Assembly (NCBI GenBank): GCA_037783415.1
Contig: JAZGTN010000028.1
Span: forward strand, 2,809,001 to 2,873,000
Source: Leptasterias polaris
Lineage: Eukaryota > Echinodermata > Asteroidea > Forcipulatida > Asteriidae
Length of the DNA stretch: 64,000 bases
Direction of reading: 5' to 3'
The notes beneath the pieces were generated by a model, which was given only the letters and a program-made list of their open reading frames with translations, made no database searches and was not told the DNA's origin. The position numbers and the translations under genes are program-made. Numbering within the stretch: position 1 is the first letter of the stretch; every line of letters begins with the position of its first letter. This document shows, piece by piece, positions 11,373 to 23,640 of the stretch.

Positions 11373-12769
11373 AGCTGTTGAACTGTATGGTCTATTTTCA
11401 GACATCCGAAATTCATAATCTCAAACTTAGATGTGCACAATCTAATGTTTTCATGTAGGCCTACAACATACCCAAATGCAAACGTTTTCAACATCTAAAA
11501 ATACAATTTAAGAAGGTCAGTACAACTCATTTGCTATATTCAAAAATCGCTAACTGTTTTGAGAAAATAGTTAAGTAAATATAACCAAACCATTTAATAT
11601 TGCTTTGGCTCGACTTTTAATTAATCCAAACATTACTCAAGGTAACAATTTTATGCCCTTGTCCGTGAAATAAAGTTTCTTAATTATATTTTTTTGTTAT
11701 ATATCCTTGAGGTTGTATAGACAGAAACGTTAGGCAAACAGTCTTTCTTTATCTTATGACACTATAGCAATATTTGAAATTGTTTACTTAAAATGTTCCA
11801 GTAAAAGTTTATGCCAGTTCCAGAGGTGAGTAGCCATCAGTGCATTTGATAAACTGACTATTTTCATTATTTAACCCTCCAGGCAAGGTTTGCTAAAATA
11901 AACCAAAGGAACTTTTTGTCAGAAAGGATTCGGCATCAGTCAATAGTCCCTCAGCGTTAGCGGCGATCAGGTGCAATTTACAAAGGAGAGTTGAGGGGTG
12001 TTCGTAGACTGGTATTTTGAGGCACGAGTCCCTAGTGGTTAACTATGTCATTCTATCGATTGTGAGACATGTTTGTTTGGTGTCCAGGCAAAAATTGCTG
12101 ATAACCATAGCAACAATAGAACTCAGCTTGTCAGTCAGGCGTCATTTTAGTCAAGTTGTTAAGTTTGTATCAGAGACCCTTTTTTCGCAATGCAGCTGTC
12201 TCTAACTTAACACTGAAATAGTGTATTTCGCGCCAGTGTTGCACTTCAATTGCGACAAACTAATTTAATGTATTAGACATGTTTACGTCACGTCAGTTGG
12301 ATTGATCCAAACGTCATCACACAAGTCGTACTTTTTGTTTATCTATTTTACCATGTTCTATAAAGCTTGCACTTCCATCCTGTCATCTTAATGTGATGGC
12401 AAGTGGCTGTTTGATGCAAAGGATAGGGTATCTGAGGCAGCTGATTGTTAATCGCCCTAGTTTAACACAGACACTGTCCAGTTGAACAAAAAGGTTTACA
12501 GACAAAACAGCGAGGAATGTGCAGGAAACTTTGTGTAATTAGCTTTGACGCCGTAATAGGAAATGGGATTTGAAGCGATCGACAATGTGTTGAACAGTAG
12601 GCAGAATGTGGATTTGCTAAGCATTTAACAAACGGGAACTAAAGTCAATGAATCAGCGATTTATTCAGTTTAGACATATCTTAGATAACTTGGTTTTACG
12701 AAACCAGTTGTTTCTCAAAAGCTAGCTAAATTTATTTATTTATTTATTTTTACACACCAAACAGCGCAC
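11373..12769. other. Intergenic stretch, nothing recognised
   Basis: AT-rich sequence without repeat copies I could match and without plausible coding frames. Confidence 0.4.
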
Positions 12770-12995
12770 GCGCTAATAACAGTGTTAAAAACGAGAAAAG
12801 AATGTTCAGTTTTAGATGCGGGAGGAAAAAACCCAAATGGGGAAAACCCACACAATCAGGTAGGGACTGAAAACCCAAATTCACATGTAAGGCTCCAGGT
12901 GCAGGTTGGGATTCAAACCAGGATCCACAGAGGTGAAAGGCAGGGAAAGAAACCACTGGTGAAAACCAGAGGAAGAAACAATAAAACCATGCGAG
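12770..12995 (-). mobile_element. tRNA-derived SINE, copy 1
   Basis: The minus strand carries a B-box-like segment (CCTGGTTTGAATCCCAACC) followed by GGTTTTCAGTCCCTACCTGA and CCCACACAATC/GGGTTTTCC words. The same modules in the same order occur at 43920-44075. The A-box end is eroded. A (TTTA)n tract at 12728-12752 is on the tail side. Confidence 0.6.
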
Positions 12996-13312
12996 GCAAC
13001 CTAATGCCCCAATAATTTATTACTGGGTAGATTGGACCCCTGAACAAGCATGTTTCTAGATTAGTCGGTGTCAGACATGCAATATTAGGAACACGAAGTT
13101 GAAAGACGCTTCATTCAGATGTGCCCAACAGGCAAGATGCCATGTTGCCGGGCATCGTGTCTTTTCAGTCACTCAACTCTACAAAATAGGCTGATAAGTA
13201 ACATTGACGGGTAAAGTGACGTGTAACTTTATTGTGACTGGTGGACTGTGCTTCAACTCATGAAATTGGGAGCTCTTTGTGTAAATTAGAATGACATATG
13301 GAATGGTTGTGC

Positions 13313-13548
13313 CTTAGCGGGTGTGCACAACATTGGTAATATTGAAAATGTAATTGTTCACAGATTTGCACATAACTTACTTGGTGTAAAGATAGTCATG
13401 GTGGAAAATTCCCTTGAAATATTTTTGCTTGAAATGCTGTAGGTTTTACAACAACTAAAAACAGTAAAAACATACATTCACTATTTTTTTCGTGACTCCG
13501 ATGATCGATTGAGGTTATACTATCACAGGTTTATGTTGGGTAACATCA
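13313..13548 (+). mobile_element. MITE family A, 3'-truncated copy
   Basis: It starts GGGTGTGCACAACATTGGTA and continues with GTGACTCCGATGATCGATTG and TTATGTTGGGTAACATCAAG, as in the complete copy at 36.8 kb. The right terminal repeat is missing; the sequence switches to a LINE 3' end at about 13549. Confidence 0.75.
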
Positions 13549-13627
13549 AGGGCCTCCAGGGAGAACAGTTCTTTGATAACTGATGGGGCTACCCTGGTTA
13601 AACAAGACGAAATCAATAAATAAATAA
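13549..13627 (+). mobile_element. LINE 3'-end fragment with (AATA)n tail
   Basis: The segment GAACAGTTCTTTGATAACTG ... GGGGCTACCCTGGTTAAAC followed by AATCAATAAATAAATAAA matches, on the opposite strand, the tail at 34.82-34.91 kb (GGCTACCCTGTCTAAATAAA). It looks like a short 5'-truncated non-LTR retrotransposon inserted in, or next to, the family A MITE. Confidence 0.6.
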
Positions 13628-13681
13628 AGAGCAGAAAGATGGATCTTTGACAGTTGTGTTATTGTCAAAACCTTGCAGGTG

Positions 13682-13722
13682 AATCACGTGGACAACATTG
13701 GTCCAATGTTGTCCACGTGATT
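13682..13722. repeat. Perfect 41-bp palindrome with 1-nt centre
   Basis: AATCACGTGGACAACATTGG (13682-13701), a single T, then the exact reverse complement (13703-13722). Each arm contains a CACGTG E-box. No flanking element boundary is evident. Confidence 0.9.
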
Positions 13723-15151
13723 TAAATACGAAGTTTCGTCATAGTAAAAAAATACACAACAACGCAACATGTAAGAGAAGCCACTGTGCTGCCAGATTTA
13801 CGTGACGTCACGTTTCCGTTGAGGCGTGACACTATAGGGATTAATTCTTAAATATTGCTTATCTTACAAAATGTGGAGTGGAAATTTATAAGGAGCCATT
13901 ATACATACATGTCTGTATCATTCAAGCTCTCATTCTGTTTCTGTTAAGCACGAATTGTGCGCTTAGCAGTTCTAAGTACAGTCCTCCAACTTAATTTGAA
14001 AAGCATCACAGAACACTCGTCAATTTCGCACATTCTAAGATTCCTGCAAACCACGGTTGGTAATCACATAATAGCGAGTACACCTTGTCCGTACATCAAA
14101 CCACCCAACCGATCGATCCCTTCATCAGTGCATGACGCGTTCATTATGTGCACATCTTCTTTTCTCTTAATACCCAAGGTATATGGAGCATGAAAGGCTG
14201 ATGACGCGGCTGAAACCAGACCGTGCGGCTCATCAAGCAATACGCTCACGTCAGGTCAAACTGTCAAGCATCAGTACTAAAATGCGCTTCCCTTTCCTGA
14301 CTTCACACTTTCTCTGTAAAACCGTCATCAGTTCACGGATTTTTCCACTCTTCCCGTAAATTTCACACTGAACTTCAAGCCAGGGCGGCACTTTATAGAC
14401 TTCAAAGGGAAGTTGAAGGGAGAAGTTTTACATAGGGATCTTGAGGCATCTACGTCACAGATCCCACACGTGCTTTTCAAACTGCAATTTTTTCTACATA
14501 AGAAAAGTACACGAGGTTGATGTTTGTCATAAATATTTGACAGATTTAAGCGGGAACTTTGTTATCATTTCCGGAAACTGGAATCTATTAGGGGGCCTAT
14601 GTCCCCAAATTAGTGCTAGTACCAAGCTTACTTTCATATAAATAAGGAATTTTCGTAATTTGAGTTAGAAAAGAAGATTTTATTCTCAACACGTCTTGTG
14701 TCATCCTGATGCACCACTACATTACGCACACAATTAAGCATAAACGCGGAATGTTTTGTAGCGCACCAACTAATTATAACAGTTTCACTTGACTCAAATG
14801 TTACGCACTGGTAGTGATCACCAAAAGACTGCAATGGTTGATGACGTCATGAGCACAAGGTCTCTAGACAAAAAGAGCTTCAATCTCAACATGTCGAATC
14901 TTAATAAAACAGTGATTGTTTGATGGAATTCAAGAAAGCACATTGTCATGCGCCAGTGCAATATTGACGACATAAACCTTTAATGGTACTGAAAGTTGGT
15001 CATACTTTTCTTTCAAAACGACGAACTTCGCTCAACCCAAATGTCTACATTGTTTGCATGATGTGTCAGGTTTCCAATTTGATAATAATTTATTGCGTAA
15101 GATCTTAGGGAAGTGCCTTCTTAATAATAAGTAAATAATTATGTTATTTTC
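13723..15151. other. Intergenic stretch, nothing recognised
   Basis: Mixed-composition sequence, somewhat richer in CpG near 14050-14250, with short frames on both strands but no recognisable domain or repeat. Confidence 0.35.
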
Positions 15152-15480
15152 TTCATGTTTGTAAAAACATGTTTGACGAAGAGTTAACGTTGGCATATTT
15201 CGTGATATAATTCTTGTTCATCCTTAGAACCAGCTTAGTATACTAATTGTGAAGTTCTACGAATTCGAAAACAAGTTATATACAGTCATGTGGCCCACCC
15301 TCTGCTATTTATTTGTTCGTCTTCATATTTGTAAAAAAACGTGTTTGACGAGGAGTAAATGTTGGCATATTATTTCGTGACATATATAATTCTCGTTCGT
15401 TCGTTCTTAGAACAAGTTGAACACTTATTATGAAATTTTACGAATTCTAAAACAAGTTTGATACAAGTGCCCAACTCTCT
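15152..15480 (+). repeat. Diverged tandem duplication (about 165 bp, two copies)
   Basis: CTTCATGTTTGTAAAAACAT / TTTGACGAAGAGTTAACGTT / TTCTACGAATTCGAAAACAA in the first copy returns as CTTCATATTTGTAAAAAAAC / TTTGACGAGGAGTAAATGTT / TTTACGAATTCTAAAACAAG about 165 bp later. Confidence 0.75.
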
Positions 15481-16506
15481 CCCATAAAAATCTCGAAATT
15501 GAAGGAAGTATGGATTGGATTACGTGTCACTATGTGATACCAATATTTATAATTTGGATATGTTTGGTTGCACACTACGTAATGACTCCATGCTGTTACT
15601 GCGTGCATCAATGGCCAATTCCAACGCCCTACTGAGTGTATCTCTACCAACCTTGGCCCAAGCTTCGCTACAAGAGGCAAGTTATCACAGCTCCGTCAAC
15701 TATGAAAATGTCGCCTTCGATTTGGACTCTTCTTTTCCACTGATAGCAATTCATTAGAAATGGTTGGATGGAAATCTTAAAACAACTTTGGAAGTGGGAG
15801 TAATGATCACCGGAGCAGTGATGTCAAAACATGATGGTTTGTGTTTTTGTGTTTCGTGAAATGAAATCGAATCTCATTATATATTTTTCAGGGTGATTGC
15901 ATGTAAGTCAATGATGAGTTAATGTGATTTCAATGATTGTTACGACAACCGTGTAGTAATGTCTCACTGTTTTTAACAACACTGTACAGTCAATCATTAA
16001 TTACAAGTCAGCTGGGATGCGGTTTAGTGTCTCGACTCTATCCCATGTTAGCACAAGCGCTCAATCGCATGAAATTTGATAAAAGTTGTGATCAGCATAG
16101 AACTGAACATACAGGGTATTTCCTGATAAGGGGGCCAGGTTATTTCCCCCATCAGTCTCCCGCGGTCAATTGGAATAGCCCAACAGTACAGTCACTCTCT
16201 CATCATCGCCAGATTCTTGCGCCTGATGAAATGTACATCGAGTCAAAATCATTTTATCTTCCATCGTAAAAATTCCTCTAGGTAAGAGGGGGAAAAACAA
16301 CATCTCTGAAGTCACCCTAATAATACTACAGGGTGTTTGATGGCAGTGTGGTTATACCCTCGTGACTGTATATGCTTAGGTATAAATATAGATGCGCTGG
16401 ACGATTTGCTTGCTGACAAATTGAAGCATGCCCCCCCAAATTGTGGTTTCAGAGCAGGTGTTTTTTATTCGGGAAAGCAGAGAGATAAAACAAGTTATAA
16501 AGTAGC

Positions 16507-16512
16507 TATACC
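16507..16512. repeat. Target-site duplication TATACC, left of the foldback element
   Basis: TATACC directly precedes the left end (TACGGAGC...) and recurs at 17387-17392 directly after the right end (...GCTCCGTA). This marks a transposition event with a 6-bp duplication. Confidence 0.75.
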
Positions 16513-17386
16513 TACGGAGCTCCACGAGGGCCATGCCACTTATCTAGATAACGACATAATTTATCTTGCCAAGTCAACTTTTTAGAACGAAAAAGTCGAC
16601 TTATCCTGATAATTTATCTCACCAAGACGACTTCCTAAAACTAAAAGGTTGACTTATCCTGATAATTTATCTCACCAAGACGACTTCCTAAAACTAAGAA
16701 GTCGACTTATCCTGATAATTTATCTCACCAAGACGACTTCCTTAAACTAAGAAGTCGACTTATCCTGATAATTTATCTCACCAAGACGACTTCCTAAAAC
16801 TAGGAAGTCGACTTATCCTGATAATTTATCTCACCAAGACGACTTTCTAAAACTAAGAAGTCGACTTATCCTGATAATTTATCTCACCAAGACGACTTCC
16901 TAAAACTAAGAAGTCGACTTGTCCCGATAATCTCACTAACACCCTGCGAAGACCTCGTGTTAGTGAGATTATCGGGACAAGTCGACTTCTTAGTTTTAGG
17001 AAGTCGTCTTGGTGAGATAAATTATCAGGATAAGTCGACTTCTTAGTTTTAGTAAGTCGTCTTGGTGAGATAAATTATCAGGATAAAACGACTTCTTAGT
17101 TTTAGGAAGTCGTCTTGGTGAGATAAATTATCAGGATTAGTCGACTTCTTAGGTTTAGGAAGTCGTCTTGGTGAGATGAATTATCAGGATAAGTCGACTT
17201 CTTAGTTTTAGGAAGTTGTCTTGGTGAAATAAATTATCAGGATAAGTCAACCTTTTAGTTTTAGGAAGTCGTCTTGGTGAGATAAATTATCAGGATAAGT
17301 CGACTTTTTCGTTTTAAAAAGTTGACTTGGCAAGATAAATTATGTCGTTATCTAGATAAGTGGCATGGCCCTCGTGGAGCTCCGTA
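16513..17386. mobile_element. Foldback transposon-like element, 430-bp arms of 53-bp tandem repeats
   Basis: An 874-bp inverted repeat: left arm 16513-16942, 14-nt loop 16943-16956, right arm 16957-17386. The arms are equal in length and I count about 11 mismatches (roughly 97% identity). Each arm has an outer unique part of about 82 bp (TACGGAGCTCCACGAGGGCC..., with the palindrome TTATCTAGATAA). Then come six full copies of a 53-bp unit starting GTCGACTTATCCTGATAATT and containing CCAAGACGACTTCC (starts at 16595, 16648, 16701, 16754, 16807, 16860). A partial unit follows at 16913, and then GATAATCTCACTAACAC at the hairpin tip. There is no coding frame, so it is non-autonomous. The design (long palindromic arms built from tandem repeats) recalls foldback elements such as Drosophila FB and Galileo. 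The transposase family is unknown, and the 6-bp duplication is a clue. Confidence 0.9.
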
Positions 17387-17392
17387 TATACC
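17387..17392. repeat. Target-site duplication TATACC, right of the foldback element
   Basis: Exact copy of the hexamer at 16507-16512. Confidence 0.75.
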
Positions 17393-18098
17393 ATTGATAT
17401 TCAACGGGGGTTTAAACATCCATCGTGTGGTGTTTACCATCCATCGTGACGCCATGCCGTGTCAAGTTTCACGACATTCGTGTTCAACCATTCAAGAATG
17501 ATTTTCCAGGAAAAGTAGATTCCTTCAAGAAGCTTTGAACTATTTTTCGTTCTGTTAAGTGTTAAGTAATTTGCAACTCCCCTCCCCGCTCGAAGGTATC
17601 GTTGAATGATGTTCCAGAAGGCGCTCCAGTGTATTTGACTTTGAATTCTGAGATTCTTTAGCGTCAATTTGTCCTTGTGTGGTTATCATAGTTCTTGGTT
17701 CTAGGATCCCCATGAGTGTACATGAATGTCTTACGAGAGGTATCAATTTTCTATGGGTTATTAAAATATCCGGTGTGTCCCATCACCGGATATTGGCAAT
17801 CAACACCCCAATTTCATTATTGTCTTCGACAGTGTACAAAACGATGTATCAAATGTCTTTCAGATCAGAAATAGAAACGATTGATGGCATCATTAGTATT
17901 AATTAAGTGCTTCTCTCCGCCTGGGAGTATGAATGGTTTAAGAAAAGAAACTGAAAGCGATAGGGCTAATTGGGCTTCAATTCGGTGCCTCTTGTCGTAA
18001 TGGTGACGCACTTTGGCAACCCACATGCGGTGAAACGAGTGGGTACTATGTATATAGACTTCAAATTTACCGGAAATGCGTCATGTCTGATAATCAGG
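17393..18098. other. Intergenic stretch, nothing recognised
   Basis: No recognised gene or repeat. A small inverted repeat ATATCCGGTG...CACCGGATAT is at about 17767-17791. Confidence 0.35.
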
Positions 18099-18414
18099 TT
18101 AAAGGGTTTGGTAACATTGGTGAGATTGAAAATGTGAAGTGTCATAGACTCGCACATAATTTGCCTGGTATAAAGATGGTCATGGTGGAAACTTTTCTTG
18201 AAATATGTTTGCTTGAAGTAATAGTTCTTGAGAAATGAGTAAAAAATAATCAGTTTTGATCATGCGAGTCCAAACTTTTTTTCTTCTCGTGACTGCGATG
18301 ATCAATTGAGCTAAAACTTTCAAATGGTTTTTGTTGTTGTCATGTATGTTGGGTCCCACAAGGTGCGGATACTAATTTTTGACAATTACCAAGTGTTTTT
18401 TGGCGTGCTTTAAA
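18099..18414 (+). mobile_element. MITE family A, nearly full-length diverged copy
   Basis: It begins TTAAAGGGTTTGGTAACATTGG and ends CAATTACCAAGTG...GCTTTAA. The interior words TCATGGTGGAAACTTTTCTTG, GAGAAATGAGTAAAA and GTGACTGCGATGATCAATTG are as in the 36.8-kb copy. Size about 316 bp. Confidence 0.8.
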
Positions 18415-20056
18415 CATTATCATATGAAAAAAGCTACTCATATTGCCGTTAGTTAGTTTTGACCAGATAATTCGCAAGTGGTCCTATATAGTACAAGAGG
18501 GTAAAGTTCATTCCCCCTTTCTCCTGCAGCGATGTTGTCAGCAGGATGTTAAAAGAAGAGTAATGCTCTCTTACACTTAAATAAAACACAGTAAACACAG
18601 ATCCAACCCTTCATGTCTCGAAGACGTCTATACTCGGCCTCACCGCAGAGTTGAAATTCAAACGGTTCTGTTTTGACATTCATACTTCATACACACGTGT
18701 ATAAATGTGTACACATATTTACGTGTTACATTCCTGTGGTTGGTTGACGATGTCGTGTCTTGCCTCCAGGTATTTGAATGATTTTGACAGTGTCTTAAGG
18801 CTAGAGATAACTCCTCTCCAAACGTTTGATACAAGAAATAAATTTATATGAAGGAGACATGGGTTTTTGTTTCAACTTGACTGCATCGCGAACCATGAAT
18901 CAAGTGGAATATGTTTCTTCGGCGCCAAAAATGAAAGATGAAGCGGTGTGAGGGAAATTCCGCTTGAATCAACGATGAAGCTTTAGTCTTTGACTCGTGG
19001 TGACGAGGTCGAATTCGCAAAATCTGAATAGATTTCCTGTGAACATCTTGTGTTATTAGTGTGTTCAAACACCTGTATACAGAATACATTAAGTGAATGT
19101 TGTGATTGTACGTTGTCACTTCCGCTTGTAACAAACCCCGGCATGATCAAAAGAAGATGGTGGTGTTCTCTGATTCTATCAGTACGCCGGTTTTTTCAGA
19201 TCAGATTCATATATACGTGAAAACAAAGTATTTTTGTTATTCACCATAAATATGCATGACGTAGCTGTCTGTTAATTAGTGAAGCAATTACATTGATAGA
19301 TCAATGCAGCTTAAATGTTGTAACCCATAAGTTCAGGTTCATTGACGTAATGACTGTTTATTTAATGTGTGTTCACTCGACCGTAAATAATTGACGTTTT
19401 ATATCAACTGTTATGAATGGTCATTTCTCAGAGAAAAATTTAAGAAAATTTGCATTTACCGATGAGGATCAATCTTATAACATTTGGAATTTCATTGCAA
19501 GCTTGAAATGCGAGATTTTCCTGAACTCGGTTCATTGGTGTGATCATCCATGCATGAAGAGCAAAGAAATTGATATTTCCTTGAACGTTGATATGAAAAT
19601 TACTGACCCCAATCTCCTGTAACAAATAATAAAATGATTGGCTTGTGTGCCCGGTCTTATGGTTTTATCATACCATAGGCGTAAATTAGAATTACTGGTC
19701 GGTACAGGAGACCGATTGAGCTGAAGTATTTTGAATATTAAAGAAGTCGATATTTAAAAAATTTTCTCTTCAGATTTCAACCTGCATAAAAAGGAATTTG
19801 TTCTTCAGTTTTGAGTATTTCTTCATTTGATATAAAGAAAATTCCGCATTCACAACAAACTCTTGCTTTATTATTCCTTCACCATAACACTTTAAGTTTT
19901 TTTCAACGATCCCGCAAAGTGTGCAAGAAGTTATTAAGTTTTTCAGGCTCTGACTGAGATATCGGATATACGGACGTATACTATCGAAACAGGACAAATT
20001 CGTCGGTGATCTTTATGTGTTGTCGTAAAACTTGAAATGAATCTAATTTCAGGTAT
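18415..20056. other. Intergenic stretch, nothing recognised
   Basis: AT-rich sequence. Frames at 18844-19134 (minus, 96 codons) and 19413-19622 (plus) have no recognisable similarity. Confidence 0.4.
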
Positions 20057-20231
20057 ATAGACCTTATGCATTGACGTCACCAAGCCGCCATCTTAGAGGT
20101 AAACTGATGATGAAACAATGGAAACGCGCTGATTTGTACGCGCGGCGCACAGGACTGACCAATGAACATCTTCCTTTTGACCTCTAGGTGAGGGCGCCCT
20201 ACTCAAATGACGTCATATGCATAAGGTCTAT
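20057..20231 (+). mobile_element. MITE family B (CRE-like ends), copy 1
   Basis: 175 bp. Ends ATAGACCTTATGCATTGACG and TGACGTCATATGCATAAGGT+CTAT are inverted repeats, each bearing a (T)TGACGTCA word. The interior is GC-rich (GCGCTGATTTGTACGCGCGG). A copy of exactly the same length and more than 97% alike by eye lies at 31095-31269. Confidence 0.88.
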
Positions 20232-20288
20232 TGGAGAGATTTGTGTTATACTCATGATGTGCCCAGTCTAACCATTGATGTTTACACT

Positions 20289-20518
20289 GCACAAACTGGG
20301 GAGTTAGAATTGACACCGTGAGTGTTATCATATTATATAGATATCAAAAAGAATCAAATTTTACTTCATAGAGGGTCACGGTTAAAACAACACTTATTTC
20401 TCTCAACACAATTACATTGCTGTTATTGTAACACCATATGGTGTTTTGGGGATTGTTCTTTTGGTGTCTATATGTTACAGCACCCATTGTGTCAATTTTC
20501 ACACCACCATTTTTGCAG
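20289..20518. mobile_element. MITE family G, copy 1
   Basis: About 230 bp with inverted ends around CAAACTGGGGAGTTAGAATT/GACACC and GTGTCAATTTTCACACCACC/ATTTTTG, and an internal ACACCATATGGTGTT palindrome. The same organisation is seen at 53015-53230. Confidence 0.65.
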
Positions 20519-22439
20519 GGTATGTAAGTTTTTGTCTTTTACGTTAATTCTCGATCGTGGTTGGATTTAATTTTTGTTAGAAGCTGCATCAATCTGATTG
20601 ATCATTTTATCAAAGTTGAGAATTGTTGTGGCTTTTCCTTATATTTAAATGAGCAGCTCATTCCTATGACACATGAAAACACTATCCACCTGTTCCTGGG
20701 AGAATAATTAAAAAAACTACCGGTGCGTAGCGAAGTAATTTCATAACTACGTCACTCCATCAATGGGTCTTTACTTGACGTCATAACCAAGAGACAATAT
20801 GGCGGATACATACCTTAGATATGATCCCAACATAATCCCAAATGATTCAAAACGTAACATTAATGAAGAATTTCAACAAGAAGATTGTCTTGACTGCTAC
20901 TTGTCTTAAGAGACCTGGGGGTATATGGAGCAGTTTGGCGCCCCTATTAAGGCTATAATTATGAACCACTCCTTGCGGTCCTTCGAGACCTTTCAAGATG
21001 GTTGATTGTCGAGTGTACTGTCTTAAATTGTGTCGTGGCTGCTCTTATCATCCCTTGCATATGAATGAAGACAGCAACCTAGATAAGAGTACTTTCCAGG
21101 GCAGTTGACCATCATCATGCCTCTTTTTCAACCGATCGGAACATTTTGGTCAAATATTAAAGAAATAATTTTAGATATAATGAGAGGCAACAAACATCTA
21201 TATTGGTCTTTGATTTTGAAATATTCATTGGTACAATACCGTGTAAGGTTTATATATGTCAGGAAGAACTTTGGTGATTCTACGTATGGAACTGTAGCTG
21301 TACTTTCAGAGATCAGCAATAATCCAAAGAAATACAACTCGACTTTTGTATTTCTTTACCCCGTCTGTCATTACTAAACTGAAATCATTGGACGACTTAC
21401 TATATTTTTCCACGGCCTAGTAACACAGTTTCCTCAAGTTTAGGCTTGACTGCTTGTCATCTTTAGCAACTGGCTCAATAAAATACGGATATTTGTGCTT
21501 TTCTTTTTTCAGTTTGCCCGCTGTCACAATATGAGTTGCAAATAAACACAGCAATGATTTAGAGTCCAGAAACTTAGCGTTTCTGAAATAACATGTTGAT
21601 TGAAAGATGTCTCCTCTTATGCATAACTCGATTGGTCAGTGACGACAGGACAGAGGACGCAAAAGTATCCTCTGACGTCACCCAAATCAAATTAAATCAC
21701 GATGCCCAGATAAAAATGCTGATGGAGTAACAACATTAGATTTGTAATTGGATGGGGTGCCTAGAAATGAATTCCACACTTATTTCATTTGCATGCTGTG
21801 AATGACTGTTGTAATACTATATCTTATCTAATTCCAACCAATCAGACAAATGACATGTGATTCGCATCTTACCGGCCGTTCTTTTATAAATGAAGCGAGT
21901 TGTAAATTAGCTGATCCCTTGCGGTAGTGTTATCATATTTCAAATTATTCATTTAATGTTCTGTCGTGTAACCTTTCCGTGGTCTTCTGTTGTACACAAA
22001 GAAACTATAAACCGCTTGTCTTTTGTTTGTTGTGAATGAAAGCCCCCTCTTTTTTTTTATAGATCCGAAGTGCTGCGAGCAACATCACTAAAATATGACA
22101 ATTACAATAATTTGAAATCTTCTGAGGCATCTAAGACTAAAATTGAAACTCCATATCATTTTTTGTATTGTTATATATTTTTGTATAGCTTAATCTTCCT
22201 TCAAGCCGAGATTGATGATTCAGGACCTCTCAAAAATGTTAAGATACTTTGAGGTCAATGGATAGTCCCGTATTGTTAGACTTAGCAATGTCCATGCCTG
22301 CATTTTTGTTGTTGCCTGTTTATATGTTTATTTGGTGAAGCCATGGTATTTGTTTACAGCTTGTGCTTGTTAAGAGTTTTTCCTTTTTGATAACCCTTTT
22401 CTGTATTTGTTTGTTCAAATGTATAAATGCCCACTGGAA
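20519..22439. other. Intergenic stretch, nothing recognised
   Basis: AT-rich sequence with short frames of no recognisable similarity (20322, 21105, 22070 on plus). Confidence 0.4.
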
Positions 22440-22665
22440 AGCAACTTTTATAATTTTAAATAAAACAATAAAACAAAAACACAATAAAACAATAAAATAA
22501 TAAAACAATAAACCAATAAACCATTAAGGCAATAAAACAATAAAACAATAAAACATTAAACCAATAAAACAATAAAACAAGAAAACAATAAAACAAGAAA
22601 ACAACAAAACTTTAAAACAAGAAAACAATAAATAAAACAAAAACAATAAAACAGTAATTAAACAA
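22440..22665 (+). repeat. (AAAACAAT)n-like A-rich simple repeat
   Basis: Some 220 bp of AATAAAACAATAAAACAATAA with AAGAAAAC variants. It may be the expanded tail of an old retroelement insertion. Confidence 0.9.
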
Positions 22666-23039
22666 ACTTACTCTCAAGCACTTTCTCACTTTAGAAAAGG
22701 AAATAATGAGCAGTGATAAGTTTTTGTCTGTCTATGCTAGAAACATCACCCTGTGCTATATTAATAAAGATAATCAAATAGAATTCAGCTCTTGATTTTA
22801 TAATCCCATTGTACATGCTCAATCTGTGTTATTTGTGTACTATTAATATATTTAATGACTCCTCTCTAATTGTATATAGCCGTTGTATATAACGCTAGGC
22901 AACCTACTTTGTATATAATGTATATATTAATTACTTTGTTCCTTTATTTAGTAAATAAGCTTTCGTGGTTTGTTTGTGGTGGATGTGATATTTTTGGAGT
23001 GTGAAATAAACGGAGTCGTATAACTCCACTCAAGAGAAG

Positions 23040-23040
<1 letters not shown>

Positions 23041-23079
<39 letters not shown>

Positions 23080-23121
23080 TAACTGACAAATAAATAAATA
23101 AAATAAATAAATAAATAAATG
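23041..23121 (+). repeat. (TA)n and (AAAT)n microsatellites
   Basis: ATATATATATATATATATAT at about 23048-23069, followed by AAATAAATAAATAAC and more AAAT units. The Ile/Tyr-rich minus frame at 22948-23166 comes from this. Confidence 0.95.
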
Positions 23122-23479
23122 AGACATACAACAACCGGAAAGCGATAACAGTCTGAGAATTTTCATATCGCGTGGTTACGTTGTTAGAGCTGGCCTTGTA
23201 CTTGACTTGGATTAAAACAAAAACATCTATTTGAGTCTTATTGTTTTTTCTTCATGCTTCTAAATGCCATACTTGACAATATGAGCGTTCAAGCTTTTAG
23301 CATTCACGCAGTGAATGCTTCTTGTCGTTTTATAATTTTAATCGATAGTCCAATAGCCTCAGTCGGAGCTGCCAACTCTCCCTGATTCTGAAGAAAGTTC
23401 CCTGAAAATAAACCAATCTTTCCTTGTCCTGAACAAATTTGAAACTCTCCCTGATTAAGGAAACTTTTCCCAATGTTGA

Positions 23480-23640
23480 ATGTAGTTCTAAATATCTATA
23501 ATAATAATATTTATTCGGGCAAAAAGTACACAAGTATACATATACAAACATTAAAATGCATTTAAAAAAACTAACGTCAAACAACAGTGGGATGCCCAGG
23601 AGAACATAAAAGTAAAACAAATTAACTGTCGCCAAAGGGC
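23480..23640 (-). mobile_element. Possible LINE 3'-UTR fragment
   Basis: ATAATAATAATATTTATTCGGG followed by GCAAAAAGTACACAAGTATA resembles an inverted LINE 3' end with an (ATT)n-type tail. There is no coding evidence. The 139-codon minus frame at 23330-23749 runs across it and an adjacent C8A9 tract and is not a gene. Confidence 0.3.

Noticed and set aside
16595..17300. A CRISPR-like array of regularly spaced repeats.
   Set aside because: The 53-bp units are contiguous tandem repeats without unique spacers, arranged as a giant inverted repeat, and the genome is clearly animal.
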